64,000 bases of DNA from Kyrpidia tusciae DSM 2912 (GCF_000092905.1 NC_014098.1:930001-994000); one strand, 5' to 3'; shown: positions 48,746 to 58,909, numbered from the stretch's first letter. A program made the numbers and translations. Notes: generated by a model from the sequence alone, not told the origin.

Positions 48746-49285
48746 GTGCGCGTGCTCGGAATCGACCCGGGGATCGGCCGGATGGGGTACGGGTTGGTGC
48801 GATCACAGGGGAATCGGCTGCGGACAGAAGATTATGGGTGTGTTGAGACCCGGCCGGGACCCATCGGGGAGCGACTGGTCAGAATCTACGAGAAGATGCA
48901 GGAACTGCTGCAAAACCTCAACCCTGACGTCGTCGCGGTGGAGCAATTGTTTTTTTATCGGAATGTAACGACAGCGTTTCATGTGGGGCAGGCCCGGGGA
49001 GTGGTCTTGCTCGCGGCTCGCCAGGCCGAGGTGGCGGTGGCGGAGTATACGCCGATGCAGGTGAAACAGGCTGTGACGGGATACGGATCGGCGGAAAAAG
49101 GGCAGGTTCAGCGCATGGTGGCCATGCTGCTCGGCCTCCCGGCGCCGCCGCGTCCGGACGATGCGGCGGACGCCCTGGCCGTGGCCATTTGCCACTTGCA
49201 CACTGCGCCGACCATGGCTCTGGTTCGGGGGAGGAATGGGGATGATCGCTTTCCTGCGGGGGAAAATCGCCGGAGTCAATCCTGA
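48746..49285 (+). CDS. ruvC: Holliday junction endonuclease RuvC
   Basis: It cuts Holliday junctions after RuvAB migration. The 179-residue RNase H-fold protein has the four acidic residues in context: Asp7 of VLGIDPGIG, Glu in [12 protein letters not shown] near 68, and the Asp pair in [17 protein letters not shown] near 140. GTG 48746 gives the usual MRVLGIDPG start and is eight bases from GGAGAG; GTG 48728 is in frame upstream. It overlaps ruvA by 44 nt. Bacillus itself lacks RuvC and uses RecU. Confidence 0.93.
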   Translation: MRVLGIDPGIGRMGYGLVRSQGNRLRTEDYGCVETRPGPIGERLVRIYEKMQELLQNLNPDVVAVEQLFFYRNVTTAFHVGQARGVVLLAARQAEVAVAEYTPMQVKQAVTGYGSAEKGQVQRMVAMLLGLPAPPRPDDAADALAVAICHLHTAPTMALVRGRNGDDRFPAGENRRSQS

Positions 49286-49838
49286 TCATGTGGTGATGGA
49301 TGTCCAGGGCGTCGGGTACAAAGTCTATGTGGCCCCCTCCCTGGCCGCCACTCTGCACCCCGGACAAGAGGCGGTTCTGCACACCCAGTTAGTTTGGCGG
49401 GAGGATGGTCCGACGCTGTACGGCTTCGCGGATCCCAGGGAGCGGGATTTTTTTGTTCTCGTGCAGACCGTGCCCGGGATAGGGCCCAAGGTGGCTCTCG
49501 GCGTGGTGGCTGCGGGAATCGATCGCGTGAGCCGGGCGGTGGTCGAGGAGGATATGGCTTTTTTGCGCGGGCTTTCCGGCGTCGGGCGGAAAACTGCGGA
49601 CCGGCTTGTGGTCGATCTGAGGGACCGGCTGAGTGGTTTGGTCCCGGATGCCGCCGGTCCCGAACGAGAAGGTTCCGGGGTGCGCCCGATGGAAGATGTC
49701 GTTGCGGCTCTGTCGGCGCTTGGCTATAATGAGAGGGAAATCCAGTCCATCATGCCTGTGTTGCGCCGGGAATGGAAAGAAGGCCGCGAACCGGAAGAGA
49801 TGATCCGCCTGGCGTTGTCTCAGTTGGCGCATCGTTGA
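49242..49838 (+). CDS. ruvA: Holliday junction branch migration protein RuvA
   Basis: The 198-residue protein has the OB-fold domain I ([20 protein letters not shown]), a helix-hairpin-helix domain II ([31 protein letters not shown]) and the C-terminal RuvB-binding domain III ([15 protein letters not shown]). Domain III controls the RuvB ATPase. The ATG at 49242 is seven bases after GGGGGAGG. It overlaps the 3' end of ruvC. Confidence 0.95.
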   Translation: MIAFLRGKIAGVNPDHVVMDVQGVGYKVYVAPSLAATLHPGQEAVLHTQLVWREDGPTLYGFADPRERDFFVLVQTVPGIGPKVALGVVAAGIDRVSRAVVEEDMAFLRGLSGVGRKTADRLVVDLRDRLSGLVPDAAGPEREGSGVRPMEDVVAALSALGYNEREIQSIMPVLRREWKEGREPEEMIRLALSQLAHR

Positions 49839-49860
49839 GGGGGCGTTGGGAGGCGGAACC

Positions 49861-50883
49861 GTGCAAGAGCGGATGGTGTCAGCACATTATACCGGGGAGG
49901 ATGGGCAGCTTGAGTCCCTGCGGCCTCGGAACCTGAACGAGTATATCGGCCAAGATCAGGTGAAAGAGAACCTTCGAGTTTTTATCACCGCGGCCAAGAT
50001 GCGCCGGGAGGCGCTGGACCATGTGCTGTTGTACGGACCACCGGGATTGGGGAAAACCACTTTGGCCGGGATCATCGCCCATGAACTCGGTGTCCAGATG
50101 CACACCACTTCTGGGCCGGCGATTGAAAGGCCGGGAGATCTGGCGGCGATTCTCACCAACCTGAGTGAGGGAGATGTCCTTTTTATTGATGAGATCCATC
50201 GGTTGTCCCGGGTGGTGGAAGAGATTCTCTATCCGGCGATGGAAGATTATGCCCTTGATTTTATCATCGGCAAGGGGCCCAGTGCCCGGTCGATTCGTTT
50301 AGATCTTCCGCCTTTTACATTGATCGGTGCCACCACCCGGGCGGGGTTGCTGTCTTCCCCCCTCAGGGATCGGTTCGGGGTCGTGGGCCATCTGGAGTAT
50401 TACAGCCAAGAGGATTTGTGCCGCATTGTTCGGCGGGCGGCCCAGATCCTCCAAGTCCCCCTGGAACCGGAGGGGGCTGAAGAGATCGCCCGGCGGTCCC
50501 GGGGCACTCCCCGGGTGGCGGGCCGGCTGCTCAAACGGGTGCGAGATTTCGCCCAGGTGGACGGTCACGGCAAGATTGATCGGGAGGTGGCGGCGGCCGC
50601 CCTGGAGCGGATTCAGGTCGATTCCGCCGGGCTTGATGCGTTGGATCACCGACTGTTGTTGACGATGATCGATCATTTTGGCGGGGGCCCCGTGGGTCTT
50701 GAAACCTTGTCGGCCACGTTGGGCGAGGAACCCGACACCATCGAAGATGTCTACGAGCCGTACTTGCTGCAGATTGGTTTCATTCAGCGCACACCGCGGG
50801 GCCGGGTGGTGACCGAGCGGGCCTGCGCGCACCTGGGACGGTGCCTGGCAGGCGGACCGGCCGGAAAGGGCCAGAGGGGGTAG
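49861..50883 (+). CDS. ruvB: Holliday junction DNA helicase RuvB
   Basis: The 340-residue AAA+ motor shows [19 protein letters not shown], Walker [12 protein letters not shown] near residue 55, Walker [11 protein letters not shown] near 107, sensor [18 protein letters not shown] near 155, and the C-terminal winged helix ending [18 protein letters not shown] 49861 follows GGGAGG; TTG 49846 is in frame. Confidence 0.97.
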   Translation: MQERMVSAHYTGEDGQLESLRPRNLNEYIGQDQVKENLRVFITAAKMRREALDHVLLYGPPGLGKTTLAGIIAHELGVQMHTTSGPAIERPGDLAAILTNLSEGDVLFIDEIHRLSRVVEEILYPAMEDYALDFIIGKGPSARSIRLDLPPFTLIGATTRAGLLSSPLRDRFGVVGHLEYYSQEDLCRIVRRAAQILQVPLEPEGAEEIARRSRGTPRVAGRLLKRVRDFAQVDGHGKIDREVAAAALERIQVDSAGLDALDHRLLLTMIDHFGGGPVGLETLSATLGEEPDTIEDVYEPYLLQIGFIQRTPRGRVVTERACAHLGRCLAGGPAGKGQRG

Positions 50884-50887
50884 AAGT

Positions 50888-51112
50888 GTGCATCCCGTCG
50901 CAAAAACACTGATCGCGATCGGTGCGGTCCTTGTGGTTGCGGGGCTTTTGTGGCAGTTTGTCGGGCGATGGCTGCCCCTGGGGCGACTGCCCGGGGACAT
51001 TGTCATTCGCAAGGAGGGCTTTTCATTTTATTTTCCCATCGTAACCAGTTTGCTCCTGAGCGCAGTGCTAACGCTTCTCGCCTGGTTATGGAATTGGTTG
51101 GGACGGCAATAA
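50888..51112 (+). CDS. DUF2905 small membrane protein
   Basis: The 74-residue protein has two transmembrane helices flanking the family segment LPLGRLPGDIVIRKEGFSFYFPI. DUF2905 genes commonly follow ruvB in thermophilic Bacillota and other thermophiles. No function is known. GTG 50888 follows AGAGGGGG. Confidence 0.8.
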   Translation: MHPVAKTLIAIGAVLVVAGLLWQFVGRWLPLGRLPGDIVIRKEGFSFYFPIVTSLLLSAVLTLLAWLWNWLGRQ

Positions 51113-51113
51113 A

Positions 51114-51142
51114 ACCCCCAGATACGCGGGAGCGGAAGCGAA
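51114..51142 (+). promoter_or_regulatory. candidate sigma-I-type promoter of sigI-rsgI
   Basis: ACCCCC (51114-51119), preceded by an A run, and CGAA (51139-51142), 19 nt later, match the -35 and -10 elements described for Bacillus and Clostridium sigma-I promoters. The element lies about 30 nt before the sigI start, so it would make the operon self-activating. Confidence 0.65.
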
Positions 51143-51172
51143 TTCTTTTCATATAAACGGGGTGAACGGGTG

Positions 51173-51913
51173 ATGGTGTTCCCCTTTCACCGAAGGCGGA
51201 ATGCGGAAGAGGGCGACCTCGGCGATCTCTTGGCGAGAGCGAAGGCTGGAGACGACGGGGTCCGTGACCAGTTGTTGAGAAAATATATCCCCTTTGTGGC
51301 AAAAAGTGCTTCTCGGGCATCCAGCCGGTATATTTCCCGGGGCGAGGATGATGAGTTCAGTATTGCCTTGGCGGCTTTCAACGAGGCCATCGACCGGTAC
51401 GATGGAAATCGGGGTGCGAGCTTCCTGGGATTTGCCGATACGGTAATCCGACGGCGGCTCATCGATTACTTTCGATCCCGAGAGAACCGGGTTCGGGATA
51501 TTCCGATGGCGGAACTGGAAACCGAGGACGAGGAAGACCACCCGTACAACAGGATAGAGATTCGAAAATCTCTGGAAGTTTACGAGGCGACGCAGGTTGA
51601 GGCTGCGCGTCGAGAGGAGATCGAGCGGTACAGTGCGTGGCTGGCGGAGTTTGGGATTAGCCTGGAAGAGCTGGTGGAGTTGTCCCCGAAGCATGCGGAT
51701 GCGCGGTGGAATGCGATACAGGTGGCGAAAGTCATTGCCTCCCGGCCGACTTTTTCCGAGTACCTCCTCAGGAAAAAATCCCTCCCGCTCAAGGAACTGG
51801 TGGACGAGGTGGGGGTCAGTCGGAAGACGTTAGAACGGCAGCGCAAGTACATCATCGCCATCGCCTTGGTCTTGATTGGAGATTTTGAATTGCTTCGCGA
51901 GTACATTGCGTGA
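51173..51913 (+). CDS. sigI: RNA polymerase sigma factor SigI
   Basis: The 246-residue protein has a sigma-70-like region 2 (LRKYIPFVAKSASRASSRYI, then FNEAIDRYDGNRGASFLGFADTVIRRRLIDYFR in its core pieces) and the SigI-specific C-terminal helix-turn-helix (LKELVDEVGVSRKTLERQRKYI). The next gene encodes its membrane anti-sigma factor. In Bacillus SigI serves heat stress; in Clostridium thermocellum SigI/RsgI pairs sense polysaccharides. Start ATG 51173 follows GGGGTGA; GTG 51170 and 51176 are alternatives. Confidence 0.92.
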   Translation: MVFPFHRRRNAEEGDLGDLLARAKAGDDGVRDQLLRKYIPFVAKSASRASSRYISRGEDDEFSIALAAFNEAIDRYDGNRGASFLGFADTVIRRRLIDYFRSRENRVRDIPMAELETEDEEDHPYNRIEIRKSLEVYEATQVEAARREEIERYSAWLAEFGISLEELVELSPKHADARWNAIQVAKVIASRPTFSEYLLRKKSLPLKELVDEVGVSRKTLERQRKYIIAIALVLIGDFELLREYIA

Positions 51914-51932
51914 GCGGGAGGGCGCGTCCGCG

Positions 51933-52751
51933 GTGAAAGGGATTGTCATAAAGACCGATGAGAGCGAGGCCATTGTGCTCACCCGGGATCGCCGCTTCGT
52001 TCGGGTGCCATATCGTCCGGGGTTGGCGGTGGGCCAGGAGACCGAGGTCCCGCCGCAACGGTTGTGGAACGCGGGTGACAGCCGCCGTTGGAAAATGCTC
52101 CGCACCTGGGGATGGGCGGCGGCTGCCGTCGTGATACTTTTGGCGGGGATCGGGTGGCGATTGTATCAAGATGTCCAGATCCCTTCGTCTGCGTATGCCT
52201 ATGTGACCGTGGACAGTGATCAAGCGGTGGAATTTGCAATAGACCAGTCCAGTCACGTTACGGATCTTCGGGTCATTGGCCATTCCGGCCAGGCGGTAGA
52301 TCCCGGCGGGCTTAAGGGGTTGCCCGTCTCTGAGGCGGTCGCCGCCTGGGTGCACCGCGCCGTCGCCCAGCAGCGAATACAAGACGGTGGAGAAGTGTTT
52401 ATCGCCACCACCCCCGGGGATCGGCTTCCCGCCGTCACCGCCCGGGCGGCTCTGGACCAACTCAATCGAGAGGTGGCCTACGCTGTCGCCAATGCGGTAA
52501 AAAAAGATCTCGATCTCGTTCATGTGGATGCCCTTCAAGTGCCGGAGGAGATTCGGAAAAAAGCCTTGGTCCAGGGGATGTCGCCGGGGCGGTACTATCT
52601 GTATGCGATGGCGAAGGAACGGGGCATGGCCGTCAATCTCGAGGAGTTTCGAAGCCAGTCCCTGACCGCATTATTTAGCAATTATCGAGAGTTAACGGGT
52701 TTGTTACAGCAGATTCAAGAACAGGGGTCCCATCGGGATCAGCGGTTTTAA
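51933..52751 (+). CDS. rsgI: RsgI-type membrane anti-sigma factor
   Basis: The 272-residue protein has a cytoplasmic RsgI N-terminal domain (KGIVIKTDESEAIVLTRDRRFVRV core), one transmembrane helix near residues 60-78 (AAAVVILLAGIGWRLY), and an extracytoplasmic RsgI-like domain starting PSSAYAYVTVDSDQAVEFAID. No carbohydrate-binding module or enzymatic domain follows, unlike clostridial polysaccharide sensors, so it resembles Bacillus RsgI. It would hold SigI inactive until a signal triggers release. GTG 51933 follows GGGAGGG. Confidence 0.88.
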   Translation: MKGIVIKTDESEAIVLTRDRRFVRVPYRPGLAVGQETEVPPQRLWNAGDSRRWKMLRTWGWAAAAVVILLAGIGWRLYQDVQIPSSAYAYVTVDSDQAVEFAIDQSSHVTDLRVIGHSGQAVDPGGLKGLPVSEAVAAWVHRAVAQQRIQDGGEVFIATTPGDRLPAVTARAALDQLNREVAYAVANAVKKDLDLVHVDALQVPEEIRKKALVQGMSPGRYYLYAMAKERGMAVNLEEFRSQSLTALFSNYRELTGLLQQIQEQGSHRDQRF

Positions 52752-52755
52752 GCCA

Positions 52756-52786
52756 GGGCCGCCGAAGAGCATTCTTCCGGCGGCCC
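52756..52786 (+). terminator. hairpin after rsgI
   Basis: GGGCCGCCGAAGA and TCTTCCGGCGGCCC form a long, almost perfect stem immediately after the stop codon. There is no T run, so it may stabilise the 3' end or pause polymerase rather than terminate alone. Confidence 0.55.
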
Positions 52787-52791
52787 GTCCC

Positions 52792-52820
52792 TTGCGAAGG
52801 GGTTCCGGCCGTGGTATGGT
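52792..52820 (+). promoter_or_regulatory. promoter of queA-tgt-yajC
   Basis: TTGCGA (52792-52797) and TATGGT (52815-52820) are 17 nt apart, directly after the rsgI hairpin and about 30 nt before queA. Confidence 0.5.
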
Positions 52821-52853
52821 TAGCGCAAATGCCTTGGAGGTGAAAGAAAAGCG

Positions 52854-53894
52854 TTGCGGGTCGAGGATTTTGATTACGACCTCCCGCCCGACCGAATCGC
52901 CCAGGTGCCGTCGGCAGACCGGACGGCGTCCCGGCTGTTGGTGTTGTACAGGGATTCGGGGAGGATGGAACACCGGCACTTTCGGGATCTGGTGGATTAC
53001 GCGGTGCCCGGAGATGCCCTCATCCTCAACGACACCCGGGTGATCCCCGCCCGTCTCCTCGGTGTGAAAGCAGGCGGTGGCGGTCAGGTGGAGTGTTTGC
53101 TGTTGCGCCGGGACGATCCGGAACAGGATCCGGATCTATGGCGGGTGCTGGTCAAACCCGGGCGTCGCGTGCATCCCGGGCATCGGCTTGTATTCGGCGA
53201 TGGAGCGCTGGAAGCGGAGGTCTTGGATACGACGGAGGAAGGCGGCCGCTTGGTCCGTTTCCGGTATACCGGGGATTGGGAGGATTTGCTAAAGCGCCTG
53301 GGAGAGATGCCTCTGCCTCCTTACATCAAAGAGCGGAGGGCGGATTCCGGACGGTATCAAACGGTGTACGCCCGGGTTCCGGGGTCGGTGGCGGCGCCCA
53401 CGGCGGGTCTTCATTTTACCGAGGAGCTGCTGGAACAGTTGAGGGACAGGGGCATGGAGGTCGGCACCATCACCCTCCACGTCGGCCTCGGTACCTTCCG
53501 GCCGGTCCAGGTTGCCCGGGTGGAGGAGCACCACATGCACGCGGAATATTTTCGAATCCCTTCTGAGACGGCGGAGTTGGTGTCCCGGGTGAGGGAGCGG
53601 GGTGGGCGCATCTGGGCCGTTGGGACCACGGTGTGCCGGGCTCTGGAAAGTGCGGCGCTCCGGGGTTGGGGGCCCCGGGAAGGGTGGACGGATCTCTTCA
53701 TTTACCCCGGATTTTCTTTTCGCGTGGTGGACCGCCTGATCACCAATTTTCACCTGCCCAAATCCACGTTGTTGATGCTGGTCAGCGCCTTGGCGGGGCG
53801 GGAACAGATCCTGGGCGCATACCAGGAGGCCATCGAAAAAGGGTATCGATTTTTTTCCTTCGGGGACGCCATGTTGATCACAACCGAATCGTAA
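52854..53894 (+). CDS. queA: S-adenosylmethionine:tRNA ribosyltransferase-isomerase
   Basis: It transfers and rearranges the ribosyl part of AdoMet onto preQ1 in tRNA, forming epoxyqueuosine. The 346-residue protein has [13 protein letters not shown] at the N-terminus, [32 protein letters not shown] near residue 180, and [10 protein letters not shown] and [17 protein letters not shown] near the end. TTG 52854 follows GGAGGTGAAAG and gives the usual [11 protein letters not shown] start. Confidence 0.95.
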   Translation: MRVEDFDYDLPPDRIAQVPSADRTASRLLVLYRDSGRMEHRHFRDLVDYAVPGDALILNDTRVIPARLLGVKAGGGGQVECLLLRRDDPEQDPDLWRVLVKPGRRVHPGHRLVFGDGALEAEVLDTTEEGGRLVRFRYTGDWEDLLKRLGEMPLPPYIKERRADSGRYQTVYARVPGSVAAPTAGLHFTEELLEQLRDRGMEVGTITLHVGLGTFRPVQVARVEEHHMHAEYFRIPSETAELVSRVRERGGRIWAVGTTVCRALESAALRGWGPREGWTDLFIYPGFSFRVVDRLITNFHLPKSTLLMLVSALAGREQILGAYQEAIEKGYRFFSFGDAMLITTES

Positions 53895-53903
53895 TACGTT
53901 TAG

Positions 53904-55112
<1,209 letters not shown>

Positions 55113-55115
55113 CCT

Positions 55116-55385
55116 ATGCAATGGCAAAATTACTCGGGAATCCTGTCGATCATTGTGATGTTTGCGATTTTCTACTTTCTCCTGATTCGCCCCCAGCAAA
55201 AAAGGCAGAAAGAACGCCAGGCCATGTTATCTAAGTTGCAAAAAGGCGATAAGGTGGTTACCATTGGAGGGATTCACGGGACCGTGGTGGATTTAACGGA
55301 CGATCAAGTGACCCTCCGGGTAGCCGAAACGACGAAGATCGTGTTCGAGCGCAGTGCGATATCCAGTGTCATAAAGGACAGTTGA
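55116..55385 (+). CDS. yajC: preprotein translocase subunit YajC
   Basis: The 89-residue protein has one N-terminal transmembrane helix (IIVMFAIFYFLLIRPQQKRQK, ends before the basic stretch) and the YajC core GDKVVTIGGIHGTVVDL. It associates with SecDF in the membrane. It lies 3 nt after tgt in the same operon, as in Bacillus yrbF. Confidence 0.95.
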   Translation: MQWQNYSGILSIIVMFAIFYFLLIRPQQKRQKERQAMLSKLQKGDKVVTIGGIHGTVVDLTDDQVTLRVAETTKIVFERSAISSVIKDS

Positions 55386-55406
55386 ACCTACAGGAAGGCG
55401 TGAGTT

Positions 55407-55476
55407 CATCGGGCAGGTGGGGCCCGACCCGTTCCGCAGACGAAATCCGGCCGGTGGGAAGTCGGCTTGCCCGATG
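55407..55476. repeat. inverted repeat between yajC and the convergent yrzE-like gene
   Basis: CATCGGGCA (55407-55415) and TGCCCGATG (55468-55476) are perfect inverted copies with a GC-rich 52-nt interior that can fold further. The position between convergent genes fits a bidirectional 3'-end structure, but no T run is present. Confidence 0.35.
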
Positions 55477-55491
55477 GCCGCCCTTCCGCCG

Positions 55492-55893
55492 TTATTCCCG
55501 TTTCAGGTTGACCCCGATGACGCCTCCGAACGTTCCGATGACCACGAGGAGCACGCCCTGAATGAACGCCGCGGGGCTCCAGGTGACCTCCGCGGAGGTC
55601 AGGGCGAGGATCGTCACCGTCAGGGCGTAGCCGAGGCCGGTGATGGTCCCGTAGTACCATCCCCGCTCCCCGGCCATGCGGGCGGCCCACAGGGCTCCGG
55701 CCAAGACGGCCAGAACGTGAATCGTAAAGGCGAGATAGGGCAGCGAACGCTCTGACAGCGGGGTCCAACTCAGGGCGGACGCCACGATCAGGATGCCCAC
55801 CAAGGCGGTGCACAGGCTCACGATCAGCCCGTATAAGACAGCGACCGCGGATGGACGAGATGGAGAGGGCGCGGATCCCGAAAAATCGGCCAT
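55492..55893 (-). CDS. TIGR04086/YrzE-type membrane protein
   Basis: The 133-residue protein has four hydrophobic helices, including LYGLIVSLCTALVGILIV and FIQGVLLVVIGTFGGVIGVN, the pattern of the TIGR04086 (YrzE) family. Bacillus has yrzE at the same place between the yajC homologue and yrbG, but there it is co-oriented; here it is on the minus strand. Function unknown. Confidence 0.75.
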   Translation of the reverse strand: MADFSGSAPSPSRPSAVAVLYGLIVSLCTALVGILIVASALSWTPLSERSLPYLAFTIHVLAVLAGALWAARMAGERGWYYGTITGLGYALTVTILALTSAEVTWSPAAFIQGVLLVVIGTFGGVIGVNLKRE

Positions 55894-56162
55894 TTTTCAT
55901 TCCTCCCGATGGCCCGGTTGGGTACCGAAGGCGCGGATGTCCGAAACCGGTACATGTATATGAGACGGCAGGGCCGAAATATGTGCCGGGATGGGGGTTC
56001 AGGTATGGAAGATGCGGGCCGGGGCAAGGCTGGATAAAGCCGAACCGCGGGACATGAAGCGGTTGAGACAGAATTCGAACATTGGACGCTCCCGGGCATT
56101 TCGCAGAGAGGATGGTTCGCCGGTTCGGCTCCCGTTTTTAGGGACCGGCGGGAGGGAGATTC

Positions 56163-56987
56163 ATGGGGTTGTGGATCGGGCGCACAGTTTTTGTTTATCT
56201 GTTTGTCCTTATCGTGATGCGCATTATGGGCCGTCGGGAGATTGGCAAGCTGTCCATCTTTGATCTGGTGGTCTCGATTATGATTGCGGAATTGTCCGCC
56301 ATTGCACTCGAAGACCCCCGCGGGGCGCGGCTGTGGCACGCCGTGGCAACCATCGCTCTTTTGGCCGGCCTGCAGTTGGCCGTTTCTCAACTTTCACTCC
56401 GAAGTTCTTGGTTTCGACGGTTGATCGACGGCCGCCCGGTGGCGGTGATTGAAGGCGGCCATTTGCAGGAAAGGGCGATGGGCCGCCTTCGTTATAACCT
56501 CGATGATCTGATGATGCAGTTGCGGGAAAAGGGCATTTTCCGGGTGGACGACGTGGAGTTGGCCCTGATGGAGCCGTCCGGGAAGCTGTCTGTGTGGCTG
56601 AAGGAGGGGCGGCAGCCGGTCAATCGTGAGGATCTCGGGATGGGCGGGCAAACCGGAGCCCTGCCGGTGATCCTGGTGTTGGACGGTGAACCTTACTCTC
56701 CGGGTTTGGCCCGGCTGGGCCGGGACTCCGGGTGGCTGAAGCAAGAACTGGCCGCGAGGGGATACCCGGACGTGAGGAGAATCTTTTACGCCCACATCGA
56801 CAGCCGGGGCGGGTGGTATGTGGATCCCAAGGACAGCGCCGCCGGGACGGCGGGTGCCCGGGGCGGACCGGGTTTAGGCGGTGGGGCCCCGGGGGATGGC
56901 GCGGATCAAACGAACCAGGCTGTTCGGGTGTACGACGCCAAGCAGCATGAGCAAAGCGGTGTAGACCGCGGCACCCAGGGTGGCTGA
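56163..56987 (+). CDS. YetF/DUF421-family membrane protein (YrbG-like)
   Basis: The 274-residue protein has three N-terminal transmembrane helices with the LVLIVMRIMGRREIGKLSIFDLVV signature (core MRIMGRREIGKLS), then a cytoplasmic domain with GRPVAVIEGGHLQERAMGR and LMMQLREKGIFRVDDVELALMEPSGKLSV. Homologues YrbG and YetF of Bacillus are spore or membrane proteins of unknown chemistry. The Gly-rich C-terminal 40 residues lie in the segment that overlaps the convergent spoVB gene by 114 nt and may be a recent extension. Start ATG 56163 follows GGGAGGGAG. Confidence 0.88.
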   Translation: MGLWIGRTVFVYLFVLIVMRIMGRREIGKLSIFDLVVSIMIAELSAIALEDPRGARLWHAVATIALLAGLQLAVSQLSLRSSWFRRLIDGRPVAVIEGGHLQERAMGRLRYNLDDLMMQLREKGIFRVDDVELALMEPSGKLSVWLKEGRQPVNREDLGMGGQTGALPVILVLDGEPYSPGLARLGRDSGWLKQELAARGYPDVRRIFYAHIDSRGGWYVDPKDSAAGTAGARGGPGLGGGAPGDGADQTNQAVRVYDAKQHEQSGVDRGTQGG

Positions 56988-58433
56988 GAGCAAGATCTCA
57001 GCCCAGGGGGACTGGGTCCACAGCGTCACATAACTCATCCAGGCGTAGGTTCCAAAAGTGGCCAGGGCGATTTTGACCAGGTCCATGGCCGGTATGGGAA
57101 ATCCGATCAGTCTTCCCAAGGAAACACTGTGGAGGAGGGTGGTGAAGCAGATCGATGCCACCACCGCCCACAGAACACCCAGAATATGGTAGGCGCTCTG
57201 GGAGGCGAGCCACCAGATGAGCCCGAGGCGCAGGACGGATCCCGCGATGGAATTGCGCATGGCGAGATCTGCCCGGTCCAGCCCCTGTAAAATGCTGGCG
57301 AGGGGGGCCTGGAGGTACAACAGAAATCCCACCGGAGCGAGCTGTTTGACGATGACGGCCACCGAGGCGTTGTGGTACAGTCCTTCGGACAAGGGTTCGG
57401 CAAATAAATAGAGCCAGGCGGATGTGGGAAAGCCGATGATGGCCGAGATGCGCAACGCCTGAGAAAGGCGGCGCCGGATGAGGCCCGTTCGCTGTTCCGC
57501 CGCCGCTTCGGACACGGCGGGGACCAGGGCCGTGGACAGCGAGTAGGTCACCACGGTGGGCAGGAGGATCAGAGGCGCGGCCATGCCCGCATATTGTCCG
57601 TAAAAGGCGGTGGCCATCGAAGCAGTCATCCCCGCGATGATCAACGAGCGGTGCACGAAGACGGGTTCCAGGGCATAGGCGAAAGATCCCAACAGTCGGC
57701 TGGCGGTTACGGGGATGGCGATGCTCTGGAGAGCTCGGACGGCAGATCGGGTGGAACTTCGCCGGCCGTTCACGTGGCGCCAAACGGCCCAAGTTCCGGT
57801 GGGAGTCAGCGGGCGAGCCCGCCAGAGCAAAAAAAGCAGACCGGCAAGTTCTCCCAAAACCGACCCAACCATCGCCGCGGCCACAGCGTAGGGCAGACCG
57901 TGGGGCAGGGCAAAACCGATGAGCCAATAGACGCTGCCGATGCGAATCGTCTGTTCAAGAATGACGGAGACGGCCAAAGGGTTCATATGTTGCAGTCCCT
58001 GAAGGTACCCGCGTACCACCGAGGCGATGCTGATGATGGGAATCAGGGGGAGCATGGCCACGAGCAAGGGATAGATGTCGGGATTGTGAAAAATGGTCCT
58101 GGCGAGCCAGGGGGCGGCCGCCAGAAGGGCCAGGGTGCCGGCGGCGGACAAGCCGGTCACCACACCGAAGGAGATGAGCAGCACCCGCTGAATAAACCCG
58201 GTATCCTCGGTCGCCGCTGCTTCGGCCACGCACTTGGAGACGGCTGTGGACAAGCTGAGGGTTGTCAACGTCAGCACAAAGCTCAGCAACGGGGACACGG
58301 TCTGAAAGAGGCCCATGCCCTGATCGTGAATGAGGTTGGCGAGAAAGAATCGGTAAACAAAGCCCATCACTCGGGTGATCAGAGCGGCCACGGTCAAGAT
58401 CAAGGCCCCTCGAAAGAATTGCCCAGCTCCCAT
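56874..58433 (-). CDS. spoVB: stage V sporulation protein B (MOP-superfamily flippase)
   Basis: The 519-residue protein has about 14 transmembrane helices and the polysaccharide-transporter/MurJ pattern: GALILTVAALITRVMGFVYRFFL at the start (core ITRVMGFVYR), SVVRGYLQGLQHMNPLAVSVILEQTIRIG near residue 135, and SILQGLDRADLAMRNSI near 375. SpoVB is needed for spore cortex, probably flipping a lipid-linked precursor. ATG 58433 is six bases from GAGGGAGG; ATG 58439 is also possible. Confidence 0.9.
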   Translation of the reverse strand: MGAGQFFRGALILTVAALITRVMGFVYRFFLANLIHDQGMGLFQTVSPLLSFVLTLTTLSLSTAVSKCVAEAAATEDTGFIQRVLLISFGVVTGLSAAGTLALLAAAPWLARTIFHNPDIYPLLVAMLPLIPIISIASVVRGYLQGLQHMNPLAVSVILEQTIRIGSVYWLIGFALPHGLPYAVAAAMVGSVLGELAGLLFLLWRARPLTPTGTWAVWRHVNGRRSSTRSAVRALQSIAIPVTASRLLGSFAYALEPVFVHRSLIIAGMTASMATAFYGQYAGMAAPLILLPTVVTYSLSTALVPAVSEAAAEQRTGLIRRRLSQALRISAIIGFPTSAWLYLFAEPLSEGLYHNASVAVIVKQLAPVGFLLYLQAPLASILQGLDRADLAMRNSIAGSVLRLGLIWWLASQSAYHILGVLWAVVASICFTTLLHSVSLGRLIGFPIPAMDLVKIALATFGTYAWMSYVTLWTQSPWAEILLSATLGAAVYTALLMLLGVVHPNSLVRLIRAIPRGPTA

Positions 58434-58581
58434 CCCCATCCTCCCTCCTCAGGCCAGTCCCTTTTTCACCCTATGCGGGTTTGTCCGGGAATAGTCCCGG
58501 ACCCGGGTTCAAGGAAAGGGTCCCTTCGGAAGGAATTCAGATCTCGGCCGCGAATTACTGGTGGTGGGGGAGGCGATGCCG

Positions 58582-58839
58582 ATGCTTGCGCCGGAGGAAT
58601 GGCCGATGATGTCACCCGAGGAGTTGACCCGGAGCATTGAGGAGTTGTGCCACAGCAAGGCAAGGGAATTTGCGGTGCTCGGTTACGATAATGTCACGGG
58701 GCAGGAAATCTGGCAGTGTGTCTCTTCCCGGTACAAAGACGGTCTTCCGGCCCTTCATCGGATCGTCAACGACATTCTTTCTCTTAAACCCACCCAGTAT
58801 ATGGATTGGGCCATGGTGAAGGCGATGAAAGGCGAATAG
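58582..58839 (+). CDS. ComN/YrzD-like post-transcriptional regulator
   Basis: The 85-residue protein has the ComN family pattern: MSPEELTRSIEELCHSKAREF core pieces, LGYDNVTGQEIWQCVSSRYKDGLP and LHRIVNDILSLKPTQYM. In Bacillus comN (yrzD) lies between spoVB and secDF, exactly as here, and affects comE mRNA localisation with DivIVA. ATG 58582 is seven bases from GGGGAGG; ATG 58576 and GTG 58561 are in frame. Confidence 0.75.
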   Translation: MLAPEEWPMMSPEELTRSIEELCHSKAREFAVLGYDNVTGQEIWQCVSSRYKDGLPALHRIVNDILSLKPTQYMDWAMVKAMKGE

Positions 58840-58879
58840 ATAGACCGCCGCTTGGGCGCGGCGCGGTGGAACCCGCGGT

Positions 58880-58909
58880 TTGACAGGGAAAGGAAGTTGT
58901 TGCTACTAT
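58880..58909 (+). promoter_or_regulatory. promoter of secD-secF
   Basis: A perfect TTGACA (58880-58885) and TACTAT (58904-58909) with an 18-nt spacer predict a start about 27 nt before the secD ATG. Confidence 0.65.
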
